Shown here: one piece after another, positions 6,902-15,263 of the stretch | How positions within the stretch are numbered: the stretch's first letter is position 1 | Layout of the letters: every line of letters begins with the position of its first letter | Source of the DNA: a virus | Reading direction: 5' to 3' (one strand) | DNA: 20,528 nt | IMG/VR virus record: IMGVR_UViG_3300043427_002552 | Span: 1-20,528 of that record | Position numbers and translations under genes: made by a program | The notes under the pieces: model-generated | What the model was told of the DNA's origin: nothing | Database searches by the model: none | Seen by the model: only the letters and a program-made list of their open reading frames with translations

Positions 6902-9487
6902 ATGAAGATTTTATATATTGCTCCGCATCTATCAACTGGCGGTTGTCCGCAATACTTGCTTAAGAAGATACAAGTATTGGTAAAAGAGCACGAAGTATAT
7001 TGCGTGGAATATTCTAATCATGGCGGATTTACCGTACAAAGAAATCAAATCAAAGAAATACTAAAGGATAGATTCTTTGAGTTGGGCGAGAACAAGATGC
7101 AAGTAATGGATATTATAAATAAAATAAATCCAGAAGTTGTACATCTTGAAGAAATGCCGGAATATTTTATGGATGGTAATCTTGCCATTGAATTGTATTC
7201 AAAGGATAGAAAATACAAACTGATAGAAACTTCTCACGATAGCAGTTTTAATCCACAGAGTAAAACAATGTTTCCCGATAAGATATTGTTTGTAAGTAAA
7301 TATCAAATGGAAACTCTTAAATCTTTGGATGTACCTATGGATGTATGCGAGTATCCAATAGTAATAAACCCAAGAAAGCCGCGTGAAGAAGCACTAAAGG
7401 TGCTTGGATTAGATCCGAACAAGAAACACGTTATAAACGTTGGGTTATTTACGCCAAGAAAAAATCAGGCAGAAATAATAGAATATGCCAAGCAACTTAT
7501 TAACTATCCTATTCAGTTTCATTTTATAGGAAATCAAGCAGACAATTTCAAGTTTTATTGGGAACCTTTGCGGAAAGATTTTCCGCCAAATTGTACGTGG
7601 TGGGATGAACGAAAAGATGTACATAACTTTTATCAGGCAGCAGATCTATTTCTATTTACTTCTCGCGGCACAAATAACGACAAAGAAACCAGCCCACTTG
7701 TAATACGTGAAGCAATATCATATAACATACCATCGTTGATATACAACTTACCCGTGTATCTTGGTATGTATGACAAATATGAAAATATCGAATATTTGGA
7801 TTTTGACTCAAACAAAAACAATATAATTAAAATACTGAAAAAATTAAATATGCAAATTGATGATGCGAAACTATTTAGAGAGCAATTTTATTCAAAAGAA
7901 GATGTAAAATTTAATGTTGCATATGATAATACTCAAAATAAAATTTTATTTTCAACAAATACGTTGGTAGAGGATTTGCTTGTTTCTATAAAAGAATTAG
8001 ACTCTCGTGCCGTTGTATGGTCTGCTCATTATGATTCCATGCCAGCAAATTCTGAATTTTGGATTATACCTACCCCAAAAGATTTTATAGATTTTGAAAA
8101 AGATCCTTATATAGGAGGTCTTCTTGTCGAGTTTTATAGCAAAGAAAAATTAATAGATAGTAAATCTATAAGAATAAAGCCTGCAATACCAAATAAACAT
8201 CGGTCAACATTGAAAAATAATAAAGAGCCGATGTATATGAATTATACAGAATTTTTTGTGGATAGAATATATGATGAGTTTGTTAAAAACAAAAAATTTG
8301 ATACTGTTGTGGACGTTGGGGCAAATATAGGTCTATGGACCGAGTACATATTACACTCGGCTAAATGTAAAACAGTTTATGCGATTGAACCTAACAAATC
8401 TGCATTAGAAGTTTTGGAAAAATCATTTGGAGATAATGTAACAGTAGTTAAAAAAGCACTATCCGACGTTGATGGGCATATTGAATTTTTCGTGGATAGT
8501 GAGAATTCGACAGTATCTTCTATCGCAAATGTAAATAAAAATGATAAAGGATATGCAGTTGAATCAATAAAGTTCAAGACATTTATCAATCAATATAGTA
8601 TAAAAAAGATAGATTTAATGAAAGTGGATATTGAATCGGGGGAATATCCTCTATTTTCTTCGTTGGATGATTCTGATATTGGCATCATAGATAATATTTT
8701 GATGGAATATCATACGCTAGGTGGGAGGACATATGAAAAAGATGCGATGCAAATAATAAACAAGTTGAAGTCGCACGGATTTACGGTTTCTATTAAAAAT
8801 ATGCATCCCGCTGGCGGATTTATATATGCTACAAAAAACGCTAATGTAGTGGACAAAAGAAATGATGCAATGATTTCATTTTTGAATATAAATAAATGTC
8901 CAGACAAAAGAGATATCGCCGCGATTGTGAATAAATTATTTCCTGATGGAACTGGTGTAGAAATCGGTGTGTTGCGAGGAGATTATTCAAAAATTATATT
9001 AGAGCGTTGGAAACACGGTCAAATGTATCTGATAGACACTTGGCGACATTTGAGTGAATATGTTGATATGAATGGACAAGATGATAAATATCATTACGAT
9101 TGTATTGTAAAAACTTGTGAAAATATAAAGCCTTGGCAGAATAGAGCACACATGATTCGAATGGATAGTGCATTGGCTGCAAATTTATTTCCAGACGAGT
9201 TTTTTGACTTTGTTTATATTGACGCGGACCATTCATATGATGGAGTCGTGCGAGACTTGAAAGCATGGTGGCCAAAAGTAAAAAGGGGCGGGCTATTTTG
9301 CGGAGATGACTATATTCCACAAGATGGAGATATATGGCTTACAATTGAAGGACAACCGCCAAAGTATGCAGGAAAGTTTGGTGTAAGAAAAGCGGTAAAC
9401 GAGTTCACAGCCAAAAACAATTTAAAATTATATGAAACCACAAACGAGCCTTATTGGAAACAGTGGTATACATTTAAACCTTTTTAA
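6902..9487 (+). CDS. Fusion: GT-B glycosyltransferase, FkbM methyltransferase and a second class I methyltransferase
   Basis: This is an 861-residue three-module protein. Residues 1-~325 resemble a GT4-type GT-B transferase: start ILYIAPHLSTGGCPQYLL, donor-side INVGLFTPRKNQ, and E262-x7-E270 in KETSPLVIREAIS. Residues ~440-660 match FkbM-type methyltransferases: SAM-binding VDVGANIG (470-477), the ribose-binding acid E496 in IEPN, and KVDIESGEYPLF (D576, E578). Residues ~665-861 are another SAM-dependent methyltransferase with GVEIGVLRG (E687), YIDADHSYDGVVRDL, WWPKVKRGG and CGDDY. FkbM enzymes usually O-methylate sugars or small hydroxylated substrates, so the protein could transfer a sugar and then cap it by methylation. 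Base composition is uneven along the gene, with the centre more AT-rich, consistent with assembly by domain shuffling. No Shine-Dalgarno close to the ATG. The next gene begins 5 bases after the stop. Confidence 0.85.
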   Translation: MKILYIAPHLSTGGCPQYLLKKIQVLVKEHEVYCVEYSNHGGFTVQRNQIKEILKDRFFELGENKMQVMDIINKINPEVVHLEEMPEYFMDGNLAIELYSKDRKYKLIETSHDSSFNPQSKTMFPDKILFVSKYQMETLKSLDVPMDVCEYPIVINPRKPREEALKVLGLDPNKKHVINVGLFTPRKNQAEIIEYAKQLINYPIQFHFIGNQADNFKFYWEPLRKDFPPNCTWWDERKDVHNFYQAADLFLFTSRGTNNDKETSPLVIREAISYNIPSLIYNLPVYLGMYDKYENIEYLDFDSNKNNIIKILKKLNMQIDDAKLFREQFYSKEDVKFNVAYDNTQNKILFSTNTLVEDLLVSIKELDSRAVVWSAHYDSMPANSEFWIIPTPKDFIDFEKDPYIGGLLVEFYSKEKLIDSKSIRIKPAIPNKHRSTLKNNKEPMYMNYTEFFVDRIYDEFVKNKKFDTVVDVGANIGLWTEYILHSAKCKTVYAIEPNKSALEVLEKSFGDNVTVVKKALSDVDGHIEFFVDSENSTVSSIANVNKNDKGYAVESIKFKTFINQYSIKKIDLMKVDIESGEYPLFSSLDDSDIGIIDNILMEYHTLGGRTYEKDAMQIINKLKSHGFTVSIKNMHPAGGFIYATKNANVVDKRNDAMISFLNINKCPDKRDIAAIVNKLFPDGTGVEIGVLRGDYSKIILERWKHGQMYLIDTWRHLSEYVDMNGQDDKYHYDCIVKTCENIKPWQNRAHMIRMDSALAANLFPDEFFDFVYIDADHSYDGVVRDLKAWWPKVKRGGLFCGDDYIPQDGDIWLTIEGQPPKYAGKFGVRKAVNEFTAKNNLKLYETTNEPYWKQWYTFKPF

Positions 9488-9492
9488 ATATC

Positions 9493-10311
9493 ATGGTCAT
9501 CTTTCTATACAGTGATAAAAACTGCGAGTATCAGGCAATATCGTGCATTAAATCCTTAACTCACAAAATAACTGACGATGTTGTCGTTTTGTATTACACT
9601 ATAGGATTTGATAGTGCGTTTGAATTCAAGAATTTGAGAAAAATAAGAATTGAACCAAAAGCATATTTTCCAACTTTTCATTATTATAAATCCGAGTTGT
9701 CGTTGTTGACAATGCAGCTATATCCTAACGATTATTATTTCTTTACGGATACAGATGTGTTGTTTTCTCGCAACTTCAATTTCGCCGATCATAGATATAA
9801 CACACCATATCCTATGGCAAGTTTTGGTCCGCACGAATTTCCATTTATTTGGGAAGAAGTTAATGGTACTCGTATAATATACGACGAAAGCAAAACAATG
9901 AAGTACTTTGGAGTAACAGAAAGAAGCATGAGATACTGCTGGTCTTGTTTTTACACATTCAATCCAGATTGTAAGGACTTTTTTGAAGAGTATGTATCTA
10001 TGTGTCAAAATCAGTATTTGATGCAAAGACGAAAGCACTTCTTTCCATATGCGGACGAGACTGCGTTCAATGTTTGCTTGTGGAAAAGAAATGCAACAAA
10101 AAATTTAGGGTTCTCTTTTGTAAATACCCATTTATTGGATACCGTCAAGTTGGTTGAAGAAAGAAGAGCAAAGAATGCACACATAGAAGGTAATGTGGAT
10201 GCTTTTGGACAAAATTGGCAATACGTGGAAAATCCTGATAATGTATTGCTGTATCATGGGTTTAAAAGTCCGCACGATATTGATCCAACACTGGAATATT
10301 TAATAAAATAA
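9493..10311 (+). CDS. GT-A-type glycosyltransferase
   Basis: This is a 272-residue soluble protein. The N-terminus VIFLYSDKNCEYQAISCIKSL is the first strand and helix of a GT-A fold. YYFFTDTDVLFSRNF contains D86-T-D88, the expected DxD. Further family-like points are CWSCFYTFNP, YADETAFNVCLW (a D-E pair typical of the catalytic region) and a late LLYHGFKSP, which may do the job of the C-terminal His motif of GT8-like enzymes. I cannot place it in one CAZy family; GT8-related or an unclassified phage family is most likely. It sits 5 bases after the preceding fusion gene and 25 before the next, within the sugar block. Confidence 0.7.
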   Translation: MVIFLYSDKNCEYQAISCIKSLTHKITDDVVVLYYTIGFDSAFEFKNLRKIRIEPKAYFPTFHYYKSELSLLTMQLYPNDYYFFTDTDVLFSRNFNFADHRYNTPYPMASFGPHEFPFIWEEVNGTRIIYDESKTMKYFGVTERSMRYCWSCFYTFNPDCKDFFEEYVSMCQNQYLMQRRKHFFPYADETAFNVCLWKRNATKNLGFSFVNTHLLDTVKLVEERRAKNAHIEGNVDAFGQNWQYVENPDNVLLYHGFKSPHDIDPTLEYLIK

Positions 10312-10336
10312 AATTAGGTATTTTGAAACGACGCAT

Positions 10337-11116
10337 ATGATTTATATCTGGAAAGATGAATATCCTGTGTTTTTGGAGTTGGCAAATCTTATATCAAGCG
10401 AATTGGATATGCCTAACGAAATCACAAATGATTTGAGCAAAGAAGGAACGTGGATAATATTTTTTGAATCTTTTATAAATCATCGGCATATATTTGAAAA
10501 GAGAAAATATATAATGGTTCAAACCGAAAATATACTTGAATCGGTGCGCCTTGATTCGCCTAACCTTAGACAAGAATATCAAAATTTTTTACGCAATGCG
10601 TATGCGGTGTGGGATTATACAAAAAATTTTAGACTAGGTTATTCTAAATATTATCAAATTCAATACGAACAGTCTAAAGATATGGATGTATTTTTTTATG
10701 GAAGTATAAACCCACGAAGAAAACATATCTTGGACCAAATACCAAACTTATCGACAGTCTCTGCTACTTCAGATATTAAGGTTGATTTTTTTCCTGCATT
10801 ATGGAATTATGTTCGAAGAAGCAAAATAGTCTTGTGCATAAATTACTACGAAAACTCAAACACGGACGTTATACGCCTTGCCCCGCTTTTGACAAATCGT
10901 ACATTTTTTATAGCAGAAAAAACTATCGACCCCTCTCACAATAACCGTACAGAATATGTAGTATCAGATTATAATAATATTCCAGCACTCTGTAAATACT
11001 ATCTAGAAAATCCAAAAGAAAGACTAAAATATATAGAAAGTGGATATAACTATATAAAAAATAATCCAATATTGTTGCCGGATATTTATTCAGAGCGAAA
11101 TATCAATTACGTATAA
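10337..11116 (+). CDS. Putative GT-B-like glycosyltransferase (divergent)
   Basis: This is a 259-residue protein recognised only weakly. The order of elements recalls CgeB-like or other single-chain GT-B glycosyltransferases that have lost much of the N-terminal domain: KYIMVQTENIL, then AVWDYTKNF, a second-domain start DVFFYGSINPRRKHIL, and a conserved-looking ALWNYVRRSKIVLCINYYE followed by DVIRLAPLLTNRTFFIAEK. The last section (ALCKYYLENPKERLKYIESGY) resembles the C-terminal helix of such enzymes. No membrane segment. The next gene begins 5 bases after the stop. Its position among clear glycosyltransferases supports the call, but a non-catalytic role is possible. Confidence 0.55.
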   Translation: MIYIWKDEYPVFLELANLISSELDMPNEITNDLSKEGTWIIFFESFINHRHIFEKRKYIMVQTENILESVRLDSPNLRQEYQNFLRNAYAVWDYTKNFRLGYSKYYQIQYEQSKDMDVFFYGSINPRRKHILDQIPNLSTVSATSDIKVDFFPALWNYVRRSKIVLCINYYENSNTDVIRLAPLLTNRTFFIAEKTIDPSHNNRTEYVVSDYNNIPALCKYYLENPKERLKYIESGYNYIKNNPILLPDIYSERNINYV

Positions 11117-11121
11117 AGGTT

Positions 11122-13239
11122 ATGAAAATCATAAACATCAATCCCGGTCTATTACCCATTCCTCCAAATGGCTGGGGAGCAGTTGAAAAAATCATATGGG
11201 ACTACCATCAAGAAATGCTTAATATTGGTCTTCGCAGCGAAATCAGATATACAGACGAAGTGCAGTACGATGATAGTTGTGTGGTACATGTACACGTAGC
11301 AAATTTAGCAAACTTGCTACACGAACGTGGCATACCTTATATTTTTACTATTCACGATCATCACGCATATTTGTACGGCAAAGATTCCCAGCTATTCAAA
11401 GAAAATCTAAAAGCGATTGAGAACAGCGTATTTTCACTTTCTCCTTGCAAATATCTTGTGCCATACTTTGGCAGCAAAAAACTTAGATACTTCAGTCACG
11501 CTGTAAATACAGATATTTTTACATTCAATAATCGCCAGAGACACAAAAACTTGAAGTTGCTTTGTGTAGCGAACAACGGATATGCATATGACCAGAGCAT
11601 AGATAGAAAAGGATTCAAGATTGCAATACAGGCAGCAAAGACGCTCGGCTTACCAATTACGATTGCTGGACCAAGAAACAATGACAATTTCTTCAAGACG
11701 CTTGAGCCAGAACTAAACGGTTATACTGGTCTTACTAAGTTATACGATCTTGATGAAAAATGGCTAACTCATTTGTACAATGAAAATGATGCGTTTCTTC
11801 ACTTTTCGGAACTTGAAGCCGGTCATCCTAACCTTACATTACTTGAGGCTATGGCGAGTGGATTGCCAGTCATAGGTACATTCGAAGAAGATACATACAA
11901 CGGTATGGCAGTATGCAAACGAGATTTGGACGAGGCAATTGCTGCAATAAAGAACGTTGACGAAAACTATGATAAATTTAGAGCAGATGCACTCGCGAAC
12001 GCAAAATCAAATTCATACAAAAACAGAGTTCATGAATTAGTTGGGTTGTATAGTGAATATAGAGAACGTATTTTTGGAAATAAACTCATCGAGTGCTACT
12101 CAAACTGTGAAAAAGTAGTCAAGGAAGCAAAAAATAACATTTTGATCAATTTTCCACAAGGCCCAAAGGTAGAAATACTTGGACCAATAAGCAGAAAACA
12201 TAAGATAAAGTTTATTGATACAGACAAAAATCAGATAGTATATGAAACAATCATCGGAAATAATATGTGGGCTACAAGCAGCATAAAATATTTCTGTAAA
12301 TGGAAGATAGAAGTATACGAAATGGTTGGAGAAAACTGGGAGAGGCTGATACACACTCATTTATATAACGCAGAGGGTAAAGACGTAAAAGTTATACTTG
12401 ATACAGAAAGTGTGGGAGATCTTATTGCGTTTATTGGGTCGGTTGAAGAGTTTAGAAAACAACATAAATGTAAAATGCATTGTGTTGTATTTTCTAAGCC
12501 TTTGCGCGAGTTATTTAAAAAGTCGTATTCAAATATCAACTTCTTGGATAAAAACCCAAGCGATGATGCATATTATGCAACATATAACATAGGATATTTT
12601 GAGGAATGGAAAGACCGACTAATTACGAACCCGAAAAGATTATCTCTTCCGCACATAGCATCACAAATACTTGGATTTGGAAACAAGGAGTTTAAACCAA
12701 TACTACAGTATGATAAGCCTTCTCCACCAAACAAAAAATATGTGTGTATATTTACACAGAGTACTGCTCAATCAAAATATTGGAATAATGAAGACGGATG
12801 GAAAACTGTAATAAATTATTTGAACAAAAAAGGATATGAAGTATGGTGCATAGACAGATATAGTTCTTTTGGAACTAAAACAAAAATGAACTATATCCCG
12901 CCCGGCGCAATCGATAAGACAGGCGATTATAGTCTTGAAATAAGAATGCAGCAAATACACAACGCCGAGTTCTGCATCGGATTGAGTTCTGGATTAAGTT
13001 GGCTTACTTGGGGAGTAAATAAGCCCGTCATACTTATTAGTGGATTTACAGAAGAATTCAATGAATTTGAAACGCCATATAGAGTAATCAACAAAAATGT
13101 ATGCAACGGCTGTTGGAACGATGTTAATTGTAAATTTGATAAAGGCGATTGGTTGTGGTGCCCAAGAAACAAAGATTTTGAATGTACCAAGAAGATATAT
13201 CCACAAAATGTTATAGATGTTATAAATAAAATAATATGA
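11122..13239 (+). CDS. Fusion of a GT4 glycosyltransferase and a TibC/AAH-type O-heptosyltransferase
   Basis: This is a 705-residue protein. Residues 1-~320 are a GT4-type GT-B transferase: NPGLLPIPPNGWGAVEKIIW at the start and a donor motif with E232 and E242 in EAGHPNLTLLEAMASGLPV. Residues ~345-705 match the autotransporter O-heptosyltransferase family (TibC, AAH): QSKYWNNEDGW, YEVWCIDRY, CIGLSSGLSWLTWGVNKPV, SGFTEEFNEFETPYRVIN, and a C-terminal cysteine cluster C661-x2-C664-x15-C680-x7-C688 (C670 lies between). From memory, TibC binds iron through a C-x2-C-x15-C-x19-C cluster; the first three spacings agree. Known members transfer heptose from ADP-heptose to Ser of repeat-containing adhesins and are single-domain. 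The donor here is not proven to be heptose. The stop overlaps the next ATG by 4 bases. Confidence 0.86.
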   Translation: MKIININPGLLPIPPNGWGAVEKIIWDYHQEMLNIGLRSEIRYTDEVQYDDSCVVHVHVANLANLLHERGIPYIFTIHDHHAYLYGKDSQLFKENLKAIENSVFSLSPCKYLVPYFGSKKLRYFSHAVNTDIFTFNNRQRHKNLKLLCVANNGYAYDQSIDRKGFKIAIQAAKTLGLPITIAGPRNNDNFFKTLEPELNGYTGLTKLYDLDEKWLTHLYNENDAFLHFSELEAGHPNLTLLEAMASGLPVIGTFEEDTYNGMAVCKRDLDEAIAAIKNVDENYDKFRADALANAKSNSYKNRVHELVGLYSEYRERIFGNKLIECYSNCEKVVKEAKNNILINFPQGPKVEILGPISRKHKIKFIDTDKNQIVYETIIGNNMWATSSIKYFCKWKIEVYEMVGENWERLIHTHLYNAEGKDVKVILDTESVGDLIAFIGSVEEFRKQHKCKMHCVVFSKPLRELFKKSYSNINFLDKNPSDDAYYATYNIGYFEEWKDRLITNPKRLSLPHIASQILGFGNKEFKPILQYDKPSPPNKKYVCIFTQSTAQSKYWNNEDGWKTVINYLNKKGYEVWCIDRYSSFGTKTKMNYIPPGAIDKTGDYSLEIRMQQIHNAEFCIGLSSGLSWLTWGVNKPVILISGFTEEFNEFETPYRVINKNVCNGCWNDVNCKFDKGDWLWCPRNKDFECTKKIYPQNVIDVINKII

Positions 13240-14369
13240 AAAATATGATACAACTGTTCAAAGTTTACATGAGTCAAAATGCCAAAATTGAGGTTGGAAA
13301 AGTATTAGACAGTGGTTATATCGGTCAAGGTCCAAAGGTAGAAGAGTTTGAATGTGCGTTGAGGTCGTTTTTAAATAACGACAGAGTTCTTACTCTAAAT
13401 GCCGGAACATCCGGATTGCACCTTGCTCTTCATATGCTCAAAGCGAACGGTAGCATCAAAAATGATGACGAAGTCTTGGCTACTGCTCTTACGTGTACGG
13501 CGTCAAATTGGCCAATATTAGCTAACAATCTACGTATAAAATGGGTAGATATAGATCCAAAAAATTTAAATATGGATTTGGATGATTTGGAAAGAAAGAT
13601 TACACATAAAACAAAGGCAATAATTGTTGTACATTGGGGAGGATATCCAGTAGATTTGGACAGATTAAAAGCTATACAAGAAAAAGCATATAATATTTAT
13701 GGATTTAGACCGGCAATAATAGAAGACGGAGCACATGCGTTTGGTACAGAATATAAAGGAAAAAAATTAGGAAACCACGGTAATATTGTAATGTATAGTT
13801 TTCAGGCTATAAAACATATAACTTCAGTAGATGGTGGGTTATTGGTTCTACCCAACCAAGAATTATACCGCAGAGGAAAATTACTAAGATGGTATGGTAT
13901 AGACAGAGACGGAAATCGAAAAGACTTTAGATGCGAAGCCGACATTGAAGAGTGGGGATTTAAGTTTCATATGAATGATGTATGTGCTACCATTGGTCTA
14001 GAAAACTTGAGATTTGCGGATAGCATTATAGGAAAGCATAGAAATAACGCAAAATTTTATGACAATCAATTGGTAGATACTTCTGGTCTTACTCTTCTAG
14101 AAAGGAATAAAGATTGTAATTCGGCGTTTTGGATATACAGTATGCTGGTTGAAAACAGAGACGATTTTTATCGTTATATGAAAGAATGCGGGATTGTTGT
14201 ATCGCAAGTACACGAAAGAAATGATAAGCATACCTGTGTGAAAGAATATCGCTCCGCATTACCAACTTTGGATAAAATAGTACCAAAATTGGTGTCTATT
14301 CCGGTTGGATGGTGGGTGACTGAAGATGACCGTCAATATATCGTCGATTGTATCAAGAAGGGTTGGTAA
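13236..14369 (+). CDS. DegT/DnrJ/EryC1/StrS-family sugar aminotransferase
   Basis: This is a 377-residue PLP enzyme of the family that aminates nucleotide-linked keto-sugars. Family motifs appear in order: SGYIGQGPKVEEFE near the N-terminus, LNAGTSGLHLAL for the phosphate-binding region, the acid-rich IIEDGAHAFGTEYKGKKLG, and SFQAIKHITSVDGG with the Schiff-base Lys at K193. Length is normal for the family. The ATG at 13236 overlaps the upstream TGA (ATGA); an alternative Met lies 3 codons in (13245). With the following acetyltransferase it could make an N-acylated amino-sugar donor, but no dehydratase or epimerase is in the window, so the keto-sugar precursor must come from the host or from elsewhere in the phage. 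Confidence 0.9.
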   Translation: MKNMIQLFKVYMSQNAKIEVGKVLDSGYIGQGPKVEEFECALRSFLNNDRVLTLNAGTSGLHLALHMLKANGSIKNDDEVLATALTCTASNWPILANNLRIKWVDIDPKNLNMDLDDLERKITHKTKAIIVVHWGGYPVDLDRLKAIQEKAYNIYGFRPAIIEDGAHAFGTEYKGKKLGNHGNIVMYSFQAIKHITSVDGGLLVLPNQELYRRGKLLRWYGIDRDGNRKDFRCEADIEEWGFKFHMNDVCATIGLENLRFADSIIGKHRNNAKFYDNQLVDTSGLTLLERNKDCNSAFWIYSMLVENRDDFYRYMKECGIVVSQVHERNDKHTCVKEYRSALPTLDKIVPKLVSIPVGWWVTEDDRQYIVDCIKKGW

Positions 14370-14863
14370 TGAACCTATCTTTCAGAAAAATAACCGAAGC
14401 CGACCTCGCGTTTTTAAATGAAACAAGGAATATTTATGCAGAAGAGTTTTTGCACGATAGTAGAATATTCAGTTTAGACGAAACAATCCATTGGTTCAAA
14501 ACAACAAATCCAGATTATTGGATGATAAGAGACGATGATATAAATGAAACGGTGGGATATTTCAGACTATCAAATTATTCTAAAGCAAATAAAAACATAT
14601 ACATCGGGGCAGATATAGCACCTAAGTTTAGAAGAAAAGGATATGCTACCGCTGCATATAAAAAATTTATTCCATTGCTCTTTGGATTTTATGACTTGAA
14701 CAAAATAAGCCTAGAAGTTTTGACCACGAATACTAATGCTATTAAATTATACGAAAAGTTGGGATTTATAAAATATACAGAAATGGGTAAGGATGTATTG
14801 AAAAAAACGGGTGTTGTGGGTTCTATCAAAATGTATATACTGAGTTCTCGGTTGGTAAAATAA
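14369..14863 (+). CDS. GNAT-family N-acetyltransferase (likely amino-sugar N-acetyltransferase)
   Basis: I place the start at the ATG at 14369, which overlaps the previous stop (TAATG) and has AAGAAGGG (14355-14362) 6 bases ahead; a TTG at 14348 in the same frame is less likely. The 164-residue product is a single GNAT domain: FRKITEADLAFLNETRN at the start, the acetyl-CoA-binding RRKGYATAAYKKF region, and the C-terminal NAIKLYEKLGF. The sequence is of the RimJ/RimL/PseH type. Directly after a DegT aminotransferase, the natural role is acetylating the new amino group of a nucleotide-sugar, as in PseC/PseH or FdtB/FdtC pairs. A protein acetylase cannot be excluded. Confidence 0.85.
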   Translation: MNLSFRKITEADLAFLNETRNIYAEEFLHDSRIFSLDETIHWFKTTNPDYWMIRDDDINETVGYFRLSNYSKANKNIYIGADIAPKFRRKGYATAAYKKFIPLLFGFYDLNKISLEVLTTNTNAIKLYEKLGFIKYTEMGKDVLKKTGVVGSIKMYILSSRLVK

Positions 14864-14888
14864 TATAACTTTCGTATATATATTAGAT
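14864..14888 (+). promoter_or_regulatory. Short AT-rich gap with a promoter-like motif
   Basis: The 25 bases before the ATG at 14889 contain TCGTATATAT (14872-14881), one mismatch from the TCATATATAT found in three other gaps. No ribosome-binding site is seen. This marks the switch from the sugar block to packaging genes. Confidence 0.25.
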
Positions 14889-15260
14889 ATGGACTTAGCC
14901 GGTGCTATATCACAAAATGACCTTATATCTGCTTTATGTATGAGAATACAGGGCAAATATCCAAGCAATCCACAAGGATATTGTGCTCCTATGACCAATG
15001 AACTGTGTAAAGAACTGTCCAAGTATGGTATAAAAAGCAGAAAAGTTGAAGGCTTGTTTTTGCTTGATGGTCCATATGCTGGCAAGTTTATTACACACTA
15101 TGATGATGAATATGAAGTGCCGCACGATTGGTTAGAGCACGAAGGTAAAGTATTGGATATTTCCGCCAAAATGTTTCGTAAATATGTTGATGATCAAATA
15201 CCAGACATTGTGTATATCAATCATACTTCGCCATTATACAACAGATACAAACATATCTAA
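14889..15260 (+). CDS. Small protein with a Cys-His-Asp pattern, possible papain/transglutaminase-like fold
   Basis: This is a 123-residue protein with no sure assignment. C32 lies in GYCAPMTNELCKEL at the start of a helix, H79 in VPHDWLEHEG, and D90 in KVLDISAKMF. The Cys, His, Asp order, the W after the His, and a beta-hairpin between His and Asp are features of papain-like and transglutaminase-like folds. It could be a peptidase, an amidase or a catalytically silent relative. It sits 3 bases before the terminase gene, suggesting it is expressed with packaging genes. I infer the fold from motif order only. Confidence 0.55.
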   Translation: MDLAGAISQNDLISALCMRIQGKYPSNPQGYCAPMTNELCKELSKYGIKSRKVEGLFLLDGPYAGKFITHYDDEYEVPHDWLEHEGKVLDISAKMFRKYVDDQIPDIVYINHTSPLYNRYKHI

Positions 15261-15263
15261 AAT

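Noticed and set aside
14348-14368. TTG start for the acetyltransferase, giving seven more residues
   Set aside because: The ATG at 14369 has a good Shine-Dalgarno and a TAATG overlap with the previous stop, and the GNAT fold begins right after it.
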